Assembly (NCBI GenBank): GCA_029248885.1
Contig: JAQWIL010000025.1
Span: 1-54,148, forward strand
Direction: 5' to 3'
DNA length: 54,148 bases
DNA from: Flavobacteriaceae bacterium
GTDB taxonomy: Bacteria; Bacteroidota; Bacteroidia; Flavobacteriales; Flavobacteriaceae
The translations under genes and the position numbers were made by a program. Positions 7,589-14,954 of the stretch are shown here, one piece after another; position 1 is the first letter of the stretch, and each line of letters starts with the position of its first letter. The notes under the pieces were generated by a model that was given only the letters and a program-made list of their open reading frames with translations, was not told the DNA's origin and did no database searches.

Positions 7589-7688
7589 AGCTAACAACTT
7601 GTAAAACGAAAACCCACACATGAATGGCGTTACACTTTAAACTTACGCATAAGGCTCTCGCCACATACACAAATGCCGTTATCACAAG
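7589..7688. repeat. possible degenerate attC-like hairpin
   Basis: AGCTAAC (7589-7595) after the lipoprotein stop is followed by CTTGTAAAACG (7598-7608). This pairs imperfectly (one gap, one mismatch) with CGTTATCACAAG at 7677-7688. Inside is GGC-TCTC-GCC. No GTT box is found on the right side, and no matching left box precedes the lipoprotein pair, so the site is incomplete or the resemblance accidental. It may simply act as a bidirectional terminator between convergent genes. Confidence 0.3.
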
Positions 7689-7693
7689 CACCC

Positions 7694-8197
7694 CTATAAA
7701 CCACGAAACAGATCCCGCGCCTGTCCTTGGGTTTGCAAATAGTTTTTTCGTTTTGTTGGGGTTTTAATCCGTACGATATTTTGCTGGCCTTCCAATTCCG
7801 CAAAGAGAATACGGTTGGACACCCCTAGGGTTTGGAGTTCTGCCACGCCCGCTACCTCCAAATACAGAACCAACTGATCGTCTTGATACTCCCTCCCCAA
7901 AACGCTTGGGGTTACATCTTTGCCATTGAGCTTCAATTCCAAATGTTGTTGAAGGTACTCTGTGGAGTGGATTTCCATTTGCTCCTCATCCGAGTCGGGA
8001 TCCAAACGAAGAGTTTTATCATAGTGGGTGTTGAGCATCAACTGCCAATCGTCTGTAAACACACGCATCGTAATTTGTAAAGCCGCTCGGTCGGGGCGGT
8101 AATCAATCTCTAGGGTACTGACATAATAGGGATGAATCGTGGCTTGAACAAATAGCAACCACACAAAAAACGAAAAAGCAAAAGTTCGGTTCATCAT
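7694..8197 (-). CDS. DUF6702 family secreted protein
   Basis: A 167-residue protein with an N-terminal signal segment (NRTFAFSFFVWLLFVQA) and the family-like start HPYYVSTLEIDYRPDRAALQ, followed by MRVFTDDWQLML. This fits DUF6702, a small secreted Bacteroidota family without known function. The mature region is beta-rich and ends in a basic tail. Its start overlaps the stop of the CarboxypepD_reg gene at 8194 by a few bases (ATGA type), so the two are translated from one transcript. Family name by recalled pattern. Confidence 0.75.
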   Translation of the reverse strand: MMNRTFAFSFFVWLLFVQATIHPYYVSTLEIDYRPDRAALQITMRVFTDDWQLMLNTHYDKTLRLDPDSDEEQMEIHSTEYLQQHLELKLNGKDVTPSVLGREYQDDQLVLYLEVAGVAELQTLGVSNRILFAELEGQQNIVRIKTPTKRKNYLQTQGQARDLFRGL

Positions 8198-8988
8198 TCC
8201 TTGGTTTGGGTGTTTGCGTATTGCGTCATCCCTTCCAAAACGAGGGGATGATTGCCTTTAAGGTAATCTGTCTGCATCTCTGGATTGTTTTCTACACATG
8301 CCATTACAAAGCCATAGACTTCCTCCTCAACCAAAGTGAATTCGCGTTGCAAAAAATTGGTCCCATAAAAGTCAATCATACGATACACCGTTTGAAGTTG
8401 TGTGTTGAGCTTCCGACTTTGCCGAAGGCGTTTGTTGTACCCACTGATTTGTTTGTACACCCCTTCAATATCCAATGGCATGATGGGCAATAGCAAGGTA
8501 CTTAAAATCAAGTTTCCTGTACTGCTGTATCGTATTTTTTCCCGACGCTCCCCTTCAAAACCTGGAATCCCTACATCATTAAAATTGAGAGGTGGAGGCG
8601 GAGCAGCGGTAACATCGTCAGCGAGGTTTCCGGTTAGATCATGGGGTTTTACAACGACCTCTTTTAGTTCATTGACAGCATGCTCGACATACACATTGAT
8701 TTCGGGTTGAGAAAGCACCAAAGAATCCAAAACCAATGCTTGTATTTTGATATGAACCGCAGAAAAAATAATCGTGTCTGTGGGTTGAACGCCTATCGAA
8801 AACTCTCCTTTTCGATTGGTAATGGTGGTTGCCCCACTGTTTTTGTTGACCACATGAATCCCCGAAATATCTAGAGAATCTGAAATGACCTTTCCTGAAA
8901 AATCTTGTATGCTTTGGGCATATCCCATAAAGCTCACAACCGATACAACCCAAAGAAAATGCCTATTGCGCCTTTGCAAACTTTTCAC
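8194..8988 (-). CDS. secreted CarboxypepD_reg-like domain protein
   Basis: The 264-residue protein has a signal sequence (about residues 10-25, ending GYAQS). A carboxypeptidase-regulatory-like beta-sandwich follows: SGKVISDSLDISGIHVVNKNSG, then TNRKGEFSIGV and the VNELKEVVVKPH strand that normally links to a TonB-dependent receptor plug. There is no barrel after it; the C-terminal half is helical (residues about 150-264), with RYSSTGNLILSTLLLPIMPLDIEGV. It is a stand-alone relative of SusC N-terminal domains, function unknown. It overlaps the upstream paralog by 26 bases and the downstream DUF6702 gene by 4. Confidence 0.8.
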   Translation of the reverse strand: MKSLQRRNRHFLWVVSVVSFMGYAQSIQDFSGKVISDSLDISGIHVVNKNSGATTITNRKGEFSIGVQPTDTIIFSAVHIKIQALVLDSLVLSQPEINVYVEHAVNELKEVVVKPHDLTGNLADDVTAAPPPPLNFNDVGIPGFEGERREKIRYSSTGNLILSTLLLPIMPLDIEGVYKQISGYNKRLRQSRKLNTQLQTVYRMIDFYGTNFLQREFTLVEEEVYGFVMACVENNPEMQTDYLKGNHPLVLEGMTQYANTQTKE

Positions 8989-9697
8989 TTTGTTTGATTA
9001 AAAAATCCATCAACTGAAATTCATTTTCCTTTTTCAATAGATCTTTTGCTTCTAGCCGATTATCGATAAACTCCAAAAATAGACCGATTTGGTCTGGGGG
9101 AATATGGAGTTCTTCCGTAAAGAACACATCTGGATAGATTTGACGTATCACATCACTTGGCGCATAGGCCGAACCACCCCCGTCGTCGGAATCCTTTTTG
9201 CGAAGGGCCTTGTACATCAACTTGAAGATATTGACAAAGTCAACCCCTTCATAGAGTTGGTTTTTTCGTAAAATTTCGTTGTCAACTCGAGTTGATTTAT
9301 CAGATGAGTAATCGAATTTTTTAAATTCTTCTTCTTGCAAATCCAAAAACTTTTCTGGGCGTGTGGGGCTCACAACCACCTCGTCGAGAACTTGTATTTT
9401 TTCGTTTACATCGACCACCAAACGATTGCGTTGTAAGATCTCCTTGGTAATGATAATCGCACGAATTTCATATTGTACAGACGAAATAATGAGTTCATCT
9501 CCGAGTTTTACCTCTAACGCAAACTCTCCATTATCATCGGTGATCGTGGCTTGTTCGGAGTTGGTATTCAAAATATTGGCAGCGACGACACTACTGTCTT
9601 GGTATAGCACCTTTCCGCGCAACCAAGTGCGATAGTCTTGCTGGGCTGTTGCAAAGACAACGCAGAATAGAGCCAATATGGGGATTGCTTTTTGCAT
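8963..9697 (-). CDS. secreted CarboxypepD_reg-like domain protein (paralog of the next gene)
   Basis: The 244-residue product has a signal peptide (QKAIPILALFCVVFATAQ). A CarboxypepD_reg-like domain follows: LRGKVLYQDSSVVAANILNT, TITDDNGEFALEV and QVLDEVVVSPTR. The helical C-terminal half is rich in K, E and D and has a Gly-rich loop (DDGGGSAYAPSDV). Its domain order matches the downstream 264-residue protein, so they are probably an ancient tandem pair. It is first in a three-gene minus-strand operon with the 264-residue protein and DUF6702. The role is unknown; envelope location is inferred from the signal peptide. Confidence 0.8.
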   Translation of the reverse strand: MQKAIPILALFCVVFATAQQDYRTWLRGKVLYQDSSVVAANILNTNSEQATITDDNGEFALEVKLGDELIISSVQYEIRAIIITKEILQRNRLVVDVNEKIQVLDEVVVSPTRPEKFLDLQEEEFKKFDYSSDKSTRVDNEILRKNQLYEGVDFVNIFKLMYKALRKKDSDDGGGSAYAPSDVIRQIYPDVFFTEELHIPPDQIGLFLEFIDNRLEAKDLLKKENEFQLMDFLIKQSEKFAKAQ

Positions 9698-9741
9698 GAG
9701 TTCACGTTAAAGGTAGAGAATCGAATGTGAATGCCAAAATT

Positions 9742-10170
9742 TTACAAGCGCTTCACAAAATGAAAGCCCAAATGCACAAAGCCCTCTCGCTCATAAAAAC
9801 GATGCCCTGCTTTGTTTTCTTTGTAGGCATTCAGCTCGATGGCCTCATAGTCTTTGGCTTGGAGTTCTAATGTAATCCAATCGAGAAATTGCTTGCCATA
9901 TCCTTTTCCTTGATAGGGTTCATCAATATAAAAATGATCGAGCTCACAGCACTTGCCAGAGTAATGTCGTGTTTGATACCACAAACCGCAAAAACCGATA
10001 AGTTGATTCTCCAAATAAATGGCAACGCAGTCATAGTCGTAGGCAAACATGGCTTTCAATCGATCAAGTAAAACCTCATCTGAATACTTGTTTGACGTAA
10101 AGTCTTGCATGAGCGGAACAATTTGTGCTATATTGTTCTTTGATAAATACGTGAATTCTACATTCTGCAT
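9742..10170 (-). CDS. GNAT family N-acetyltransferase
   Basis: The 142-residue protein has the GNAT fold signatures: FYIDEPYQGKGYGKQFLDW is motif A with the acetyl-CoA pyrophosphate loop (Q-G-K-G-Y-G), and NKAGHRFYEREGFVHLG is motif B. The acceptor substrate is unknown. The start at 10170 gives MQNVEFTYLS and a normal length. Its ATG is the complement of 10168-10170 and overlaps the ATG of the divergent GNAT gene in the tetramer CATG. A longer start ten codons upstream would run inside the neighbour. Confidence 0.88.
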   Translation of the reverse strand: MQNVEFTYLSKNNIAQIVPLMQDFTSNKYSDEVLLDRLKAMFAYDYDCVAIYLENQLIGFCGLWYQTRHYSGKCCELDHFYIDEPYQGKGYGKQFLDWITLELQAKDYEAIELNAYKENKAGHRFYEREGFVHLGFHFVKRL

Positions 10171-10621
10171 GGAATCGCCAAAAATACATATTAAAACCAT
10201 TTCCGCAGAAACGACTCATCTTGTTCGTCATCCTGTGTTACGTCCAGGTATGGCAATCGAAAGCTGTATTTTACCTGGAGATGAGCTTAAATCCACGATT
10301 CATCTGGGGGCTTATGATCAAAATACCTTGCTTGGCGTATGCACAATTTTGGACAATCCCAAAGATGGTCGATTCATGGTACCAAATGGACAAATTCGAG
10401 GTATGGCAGTGCTTAGCTCGACCCAAAACAGCGGCGTTGGGCGGCTGTTGCTCACAGAGGTCGAAAGTCGTGCAAAATCTCGAGGTTTTGAAGTGATATG
10501 GATGAATGCCCGAAAGGGAGCTTCTGGGTTTTATTTGAATATGGGGTATCGTATTGAGGGATCTGAGTTTGAGGTTCCTATATTTGGGCCACACTATGTG
10601 ATGAAAAAACAGCTATTATGA
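10169..10621 (+). CDS. GNAT family N-acetyltransferase
   Basis: The 150-residue product resembles GNAT proteins of the ElaA/YitI kind. The N-terminal ETTHLVRHPVLRPGMAIESC is typical, motif A is GMAVLSSTQNSGVGRLLLTE (a degenerate Q-x-x-G-x-G loop), and GASGFYLNMGYRIEG is motif B. The substrate is unknown. The ATG at 10169 lies inside the CATG shared with the divergent acetyltransferase. The frame is open upstream, but that sequence is the neighbour's coding strand. The stop overlaps the M15 peptidase start by four bases (ATGA), so these two are co-transcribed. Confidence 0.85.
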   Translation: MESPKIHIKTISAETTHLVRHPVLRPGMAIESCILPGDELKSTIHLGAYDQNTLLGVCTILDNPKDGRFMVPNGQIRGMAVLSSTQNSGVGRLLLTEVESRAKSRGFEVIWMNARKGASGFYLNMGYRIEGSEFEVPIFGPHYVMKKQLL

Positions 10622-11313
10622 AAGCACTGCTAAAGGGTTTATTTTTGTGTGTGACGATGCATACTTCTGCACAACATATCGATCCACTTTTGGTGTTGGG
10701 AAAAACATCACCTTCACTCGTTGGCAATATGCAGGAAGAGGTCTTTAAGGCCTATAAACGTATGCGCAAGGCAGCTGCCAAAGTAGGTATCGACATCAAG
10801 GTGGTGTCTGCTCATCGCAGCTTTTATCGGCAACGGGAAATCTGGAATGCCAAGTACAGCACGTTGATCTCGCAAGGCCTTTCAGCTAAAGATGCCATTC
10901 GAGAAATCATTACCTATTCGACCCTACCAGGAACCTCTCGTCACCACTGGGGTACAGACATCGATATCATCGACAATGCCAATCCGCAGGCTGGTGATGT
11001 GTTATTGGCAGAAAAATTTTATGGCGATGGCCCTTCTAGTGCACTCCGTTCTTGGATGAACCAAAATGCAGCAGACTATGGCTTTTTGGAAGTTTATACA
11101 GATCATCCCAACCGCAAGGGCTTTGCCCATGAGCCATGGCACTACACCTACCACTCCCTCTCAAAAGCATATTTGGAAATCTTGACAAACCACGCGATTT
11201 CAGAAATTGCAAAAGATGAACAATTGCTCGGGCGTGAGTTTTTAGATGCAGAATTTCTTACAAGCTATACAGCAGAGCATCTTCTAGATATAAATCCAGC
11301 ATTATTTGACTGA
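10618..11313 (+). CDS. M15 family D-Ala-D-Ala carboxypeptidase (VanY-like)
   Basis: The 231-residue protein has an N-terminal signal segment (KALLKGLFLCVTMHTSAQ) and the M15B signatures. SAHRSFYRQREIWNAKY is the substrate Arg region, SRHHWGTDIDIID supplies the first zinc His and Asp, and HEPWHYTY the catalytic Glu and final His. It should cut the terminal D-Ala from peptidoglycan stem peptides in the periplasm. Its start overlaps the preceding GNAT stop by four bases. Length and motif order are normal for the family. Confidence 0.92.
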   Translation: MKALLKGLFLCVTMHTSAQHIDPLLVLGKTSPSLVGNMQEEVFKAYKRMRKAAAKVGIDIKVVSAHRSFYRQREIWNAKYSTLISQGLSAKDAIREIITYSTLPGTSRHHWGTDIDIIDNANPQAGDVLLAEKFYGDGPSSALRSWMNQNAADYGFLEVYTDHPNRKGFAHEPWHYTYHSLSKAYLEILTNHAISEIAKDEQLLGREFLDAEFLTSYTAEHLLDINPALFD

Positions 11314-11321
11314 CAAACCGT

Positions 11322-11351
11322 GTTGCTTTCGCTGGGTTCTACTTATCTTTA
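11322..11351 (+). promoter_or_regulatory. promoter of gpmI (Bacteroidota type)
   Basis: TTGC at 11322-11325 and TATCTTTA at 11344-11351 (close to the TAnnTTTG -7 consensus) are spaced by about 18 bases. The start codon is at 11356, only 4 bases after the -7 box. Transcription would then begin at or next to the ATG, so the mRNA could be leaderless. The M15 gene stops at 11313, so gpmI probably has its own promoter. Confidence 0.5.
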
Positions 11352-11355
11352 CAGC

Positions 11356-12867
11356 ATGAAAGTACTACTGATGATTTTGGACGGCTGGGGGATCTCTCCA
11401 GACCCTTCTGTATCGGCGATTGACCAAGCGTATACACCTTTTATCGACTCTTTGTACAAGAGCAATCCCAATGCCACCCTCCGTACAGACGGTATGGATG
11501 TTGGGCTTCCCAACGGACAGATGGGCAACAGTGAAGTAGGGCATGTCAATTTGGGTGCTGGTCGAGTGGTGTATCAAGACCTTGCCAAAATCAACATGGC
11601 TGTTGAAAAAGATACGCTCAAAGACGAGCCCGTATTACAAGAAGCTTTCAAAACTGCCAAAGAAAACAAGGTCAAACTTCATTTTCTCGGTTTGGTCTCG
11701 GACGGTGGCGTACATGCCCATATCAACCACATCAAAGGATTGGTTCGCGCTGCCAATCTTGCCGAAGTACCCGATATTTTTGTCCACGCTTTTACCGATG
11801 GTCGTGATGTTGACCCCAAATCCGGAGCAGGATTTATCAAAGAGTTGCAAGAAAGCTGTGCTGCCAACAATGCTCAAATCGCATCCGTCGTTGGACGTTA
11901 CTACGCAATGGATCGAGATAAGCGTTGGGAGCGCGTCAAAAAAACATATGATTTGTTGGTTAATGGCAAAGGAAAAGCAACCACTGATTTTGTTGAAGCT
12001 ATGAAAGATAGCTATGCAGATGGCACCACGGATGAATTTATTGAGCCACTCGTTCATGTCGGAGCGGACAATCAACCCCTAGCGACCATTCAATCGGGTG
12101 ATGTTGTGGTATTTTTTAACTTCCGAACAGATAGAGGACGACAATTAACTCAAGCTCTGCATCAGCAAGATTATGGGGATTACGATATGAAAAAACAAGA
12201 TCTTCACTTTGTAACGTTGACCAATTACGACGATTCTTTTGAGGGGGTTCATGTCGTTTTTGATAAGGATAATGTGACCAATACTCTTGGAGAAATTCTT
12301 GCCAAAGCAGGGAGAAAGCAAATTCGTATTGCAGAAACAGAAAAGTATCCCCACGTGACCTTTTTCTTTAACGGAGGACGTGAAGAACCATTTGAAGGCG
12401 AAGAACGCATTTTATGCCCCTCGCCCAAAGTTGCAACTTATGACCTTCAGCCAGAAATGAGTGCTTATGAATTGAGAGATGCCATCGTTCCCAAACTCCG
12501 TAACCAAGAAACAGATTTTGTATGCCTCAACTTTGCCAATCCCGATATGGTCGGGCATACGGGCAGTATGGAAGCAGCTATCAAGGCTTGCGAAACGGTT
12601 GATACCTGTGCAAAGGATGTGATTGAAGCTGCCAAAGCGGGCGGTTTTAGCGTGCTGATTATTGCCGATCACGGCAATTGTGATACGATGATCAATCCCG
12701 ACGGATCCCCCAACACCGCACACACAACCAATCCCGTTCCGATGATTTTGATCGATGACAAGCACAAATCCATAAAAGATGGTAATTTGGGTAATATTGC
12801 GCCGACAATCCTAGACCTTATGGGTGTAGAAAAACCAGCTGAAATGACAGCAAATTCTTTATTATGA
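11356..12867 (+). CDS. gpmI: 2,3-bisphosphoglycerate-independent phosphoglycerate mutase
   Basis: The 503-residue enzyme interconverts 3- and 2-phosphoglycerate in glycolysis and gluconeogenesis using two Mn2+ ions. ILDGWG (metal ligand D9) and GQMGNSEVGH with the phosphoryl-accepting S59 are intact. Later come HAFTDGRDVDP, FNFRTDRGRQLTQAL, FANPDMVGHTG, IIADHGNCD and TAHTTNPVP, in the order expected for the alkaline-phosphatase-type catalytic domain split by the transferase domain. The start at 11356 is preferred over a frame extension at 11320, because MKVLLMILDGWG is the family start and the intervening bases hold the promoter. Confidence 0.97.
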   Translation: MKVLLMILDGWGISPDPSVSAIDQAYTPFIDSLYKSNPNATLRTDGMDVGLPNGQMGNSEVGHVNLGAGRVVYQDLAKINMAVEKDTLKDEPVLQEAFKTAKENKVKLHFLGLVSDGGVHAHINHIKGLVRAANLAEVPDIFVHAFTDGRDVDPKSGAGFIKELQESCAANNAQIASVVGRYYAMDRDKRWERVKKTYDLLVNGKGKATTDFVEAMKDSYADGTTDEFIEPLVHVGADNQPLATIQSGDVVVFFNFRTDRGRQLTQALHQQDYGDYDMKKQDLHFVTLTNYDDSFEGVHVVFDKDNVTNTLGEILAKAGRKQIRIAETEKYPHVTFFFNGGREEPFEGEERILCPSPKVATYDLQPEMSAYELRDAIVPKLRNQETDFVCLNFANPDMVGHTGSMEAAIKACETVDTCAKDVIEAAKAGGFSVLIIADHGNCDTMINPDGSPNTAHTTNPVPMILIDDKHKSIKDGNLGNIAPTILDLMGVEKPAEMTANSLL

Positions 12868-12871
12868 TGGT

Positions 12872-13369
12872 ATGAAAAATAACATCCTATATCTATTTTG
12901 CCTATGTGGCTTCGTGGCATGCACAACGCCATTTCAATCTTTTGGAGAATTCAGCAGAGACGAATTGGAAAACAGCACCCATAACAGTTGGTTCGTAGAA
13001 AACTACAAAGCACACCCTTTAAACGAAGCGTTGGTTTCACAAATCGATTCTTTGTTTGATGATATCGAGGTAACAATTTACATGGGCACTTGGTGTGAAG
13101 ACAGTCAGCGGGAAGTGCCTGGCTTTTTTAAAATCATAGACGCTCTTGAAGCTAATGATCAAGTCCAACCGATAGTTGGCCTAAACGAGGATAAAGTCAG
13201 CCACGATAGGAGTGCTGAACAGGCAGGCGTTACCAACGTCCCCACGTTTGTCTTTTCAAAAGACGGCGAGGAAATCAATCGGATTGTTGAGTTTCCGATT
13301 ATTTCTTTAGAGCAAGATATCCTCGACATTCTACAAGACAAGGGCTATAAGCATGCATACGATTTTTAG
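12872..13369 (+). CDS. thioredoxin-like lipoprotein with WCEDS active-site variant
   Basis: A 165-residue protein with a lipoprotein signal (lipobox FVAC, Cys at 17) and a thioredoxin fold: VTIYMGTWCEDSQREVPGFF around residues 67-86, and the cis-Pro segment VTNVPTFVFSKDG. The CxxC motif is reduced to C75-E-D-S78, leaving one Cys, so it could act as a monothiol or peroxidase-like protein rather than a dithiol oxidoreductase. It lies 4 bases after gpmI and 2 bases before map, probably in one transcript. Placement outside the cytoplasm is inferred from the lipobox. Confidence 0.8.
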   Translation: MKNNILYLFCLCGFVACTTPFQSFGEFSRDELENSTHNSWFVENYKAHPLNEALVSQIDSLFDDIEVTIYMGTWCEDSQREVPGFFKIIDALEANDQVQPIVGLNEDKVSHDRSAEQAGVTNVPTFVFSKDGEEINRIVEFPIISLEQDILDILQDKGYKHAYDF

Positions 13370-13371
13370 AA

Positions 13372-14190
13372 ATGGCTTTGCAAAAAACAGCTGAGGAAAT
13401 CGAACTGATCAGAGAAAGTGCGCTCGTGGTATCCAGGACTTTGGGCATGCTCGCAGGAGAAATCAAACCCGGGGTAACGACACTTTATCTTGACGGTCTT
13501 GCCGAAACCTTTATCCGTGATCATGGCGCAAAGCCCGGTTTTCTTGGACTATACGATTTTCCCAACACCCTATGTGTGAGCCCCAATGCTCAGGTTGTGC
13601 ACGGTATCCCCAATGACAAGCCATTAGAAAATGGTGATATCGTTTCAATCGACTGTGGCGCATTAAAAAATGGATATTATGGCGACCATGCCTACACCTT
13701 TGCAGTTGGGGATATCGACAAAGAAATCCAGCAGCTTCTCACCGTAACCAAAGCATCCTTGTATATTGGCATTGAACAATTTTGTGTCGGTAAGCGAGTT
13801 GGTGATGTTGGTCATGCCATACAGCAATATGTAGAGTCCTATGGCTATGGGGTTGTTCGCGAGTTGGTCGGACATGGTCTAGGTAAAACGATGCATGAAA
13901 AACCAGAAATGCCAAACTACGGACGACGAGGTAGCGGCAAGGCCTTTCAAGAGGGAATGGTAGTCGCCCTTGAACCCATGATCAATATGGGAACACACAA
14001 AATCAATCAGCTTTCCGACGGCTGGACAATCCTGACTGCAGACCGTAAACCAAGCGCGCATTTTGAGCACAATATTGCCATTGTTGATGGTCAACCTGAA
14101 TTGCTCTCCACTTTTGATTATGTTTATCAAGCACTTGGCATTCAAAGTGATGAAGAAGATCGCTTTCGGACAAAACCATTGAGCAAGTGA
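13372..14190 (+). CDS. map: type I methionine aminopeptidase
   Basis: The 272-residue cytoplasmic enzyme removes the initiator methionine from new proteins. All metal ligands and the substrate His are in place: H78 in VVHGIP, D94 in SIDCGA, D105 in GDHAYTF, H168 in VGHGLGKTMHE, E201 in ALEPMINMG and E232 in HFEHNIAI. The start at 13372 follows the thioredoxin-like stop by two bases. The stop overlaps the GTG start of the next methyltransferase gene. The length, slightly above 250, is usual in Bacteroidota. Confidence 0.96.
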   Translation: MALQKTAEEIELIRESALVVSRTLGMLAGEIKPGVTTLYLDGLAETFIRDHGAKPGFLGLYDFPNTLCVSPNAQVVHGIPNDKPLENGDIVSIDCGALKNGYYGDHAYTFAVGDIDKEIQQLLTVTKASLYIGIEQFCVGKRVGDVGHAIQQYVESYGYGVVRELVGHGLGKTMHEKPEMPNYGRRGSGKAFQEGMVVALEPMINMGTHKINQLSDGWTILTADRKPSAHFEHNIAIVDGQPELLSTFDYVYQALGIQSDEEDRFRTKPLSK

Positions 14191-14954
14191 GTGCCTTATT
14201 TCGTTTTGCATTGCGTCTCTTCCCTCGCCCACTATTGATACGAGTGAGCCAATGGCTTTACCCCCTACTCGACTTGTGGTATCGCGGCAAGGGATTTACC
14301 GATCCAATCAACGGGAAATCCTATCGAAAGTTTTTACCCTATGGCTACCAAAAACAACGTCCAAATGTGCTGAGCCCGGGGACTCTTTCACTGGAAAGAC
14401 ATCGACTGTTGTGGTTGTATTTTGATCGAGAAACCGACTTTTTCGATCGTGCTGCTGACGTCCTACATATCGCCCCCGAGCAGGCCTTTGTCAAACGCTT
14501 TCAACAGCTAAATCATCGAAGCTATATCACTTCTGATTTGCACTCCCCTCTAGCCGATGTACAAGCCGATATCTGCAATCTTCCCTTTTCCGATCAGCAG
14601 TTTGATTGGGTGATTTGCAATCATGTCTTGGAACACATCCCAAACGATAAAATCGCCATGCAGGAGATTTATCGCGTGCTCAAGCCCGGAGGGACTGCGA
14701 TACTGCAAGTCCCCTTAAGCCTAGATCAAAACACCTTTGAAGACGATCGCATTAAAGACCCTAAAGAGCGCGCCCAAGTTTTTGGACAATACGATCACGT
14801 TCGAATCTATGGCAAAGACTATCAAAGCAGGCTTGAGCAAGTTGGCTTTCAAGTAATGATGTTGGCTTATGCTGAGCAACTCACACCAGAGGAGCAGACA
14901 CGATATGTGGTGCCAACCAACGAAATCATTCCAGTTTGTGCTAAGGCAAATTGA
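14187..14954 (+). CDS. class I SAM-dependent methyltransferase
   Basis: The 255-residue product has a Methyltransf_11 core: a degenerate motif I at VLHIAPEQAF, DICNLPFSDQQFDWVICNHVLEHI (motifs II/III) and EIYRVLKPGGTAILQVPL. The N-terminal 90 residues are basic, with an amphipathic stretch RLFPRPLLIRVSQWLYPLLDLWY that may associate with membrane. The start is GTG at 14187, overlapping the map stop (GTGA). The substrate is unknown. The 3' end overlaps the convergent apbE gene by 14 bases. Confidence 0.85.
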   Translation: MSALFRFALRLFPRPLLIRVSQWLYPLLDLWYRGKGFTDPINGKSYRKFLPYGYQKQRPNVLSPGTLSLERHRLLWLYFDRETDFFDRAADVLHIAPEQAFVKRFQQLNHRSYITSDLHSPLADVQADICNLPFSDQQFDWVICNHVLEHIPNDKIAMQEIYRVLKPGGTAILQVPLSLDQNTFEDDRIKDPKERAQVFGQYDHVRIYGKDYQSRLEQVGFQVMMLAYAEQLTPEEQTRYVVPTNEIIPVCAKAN

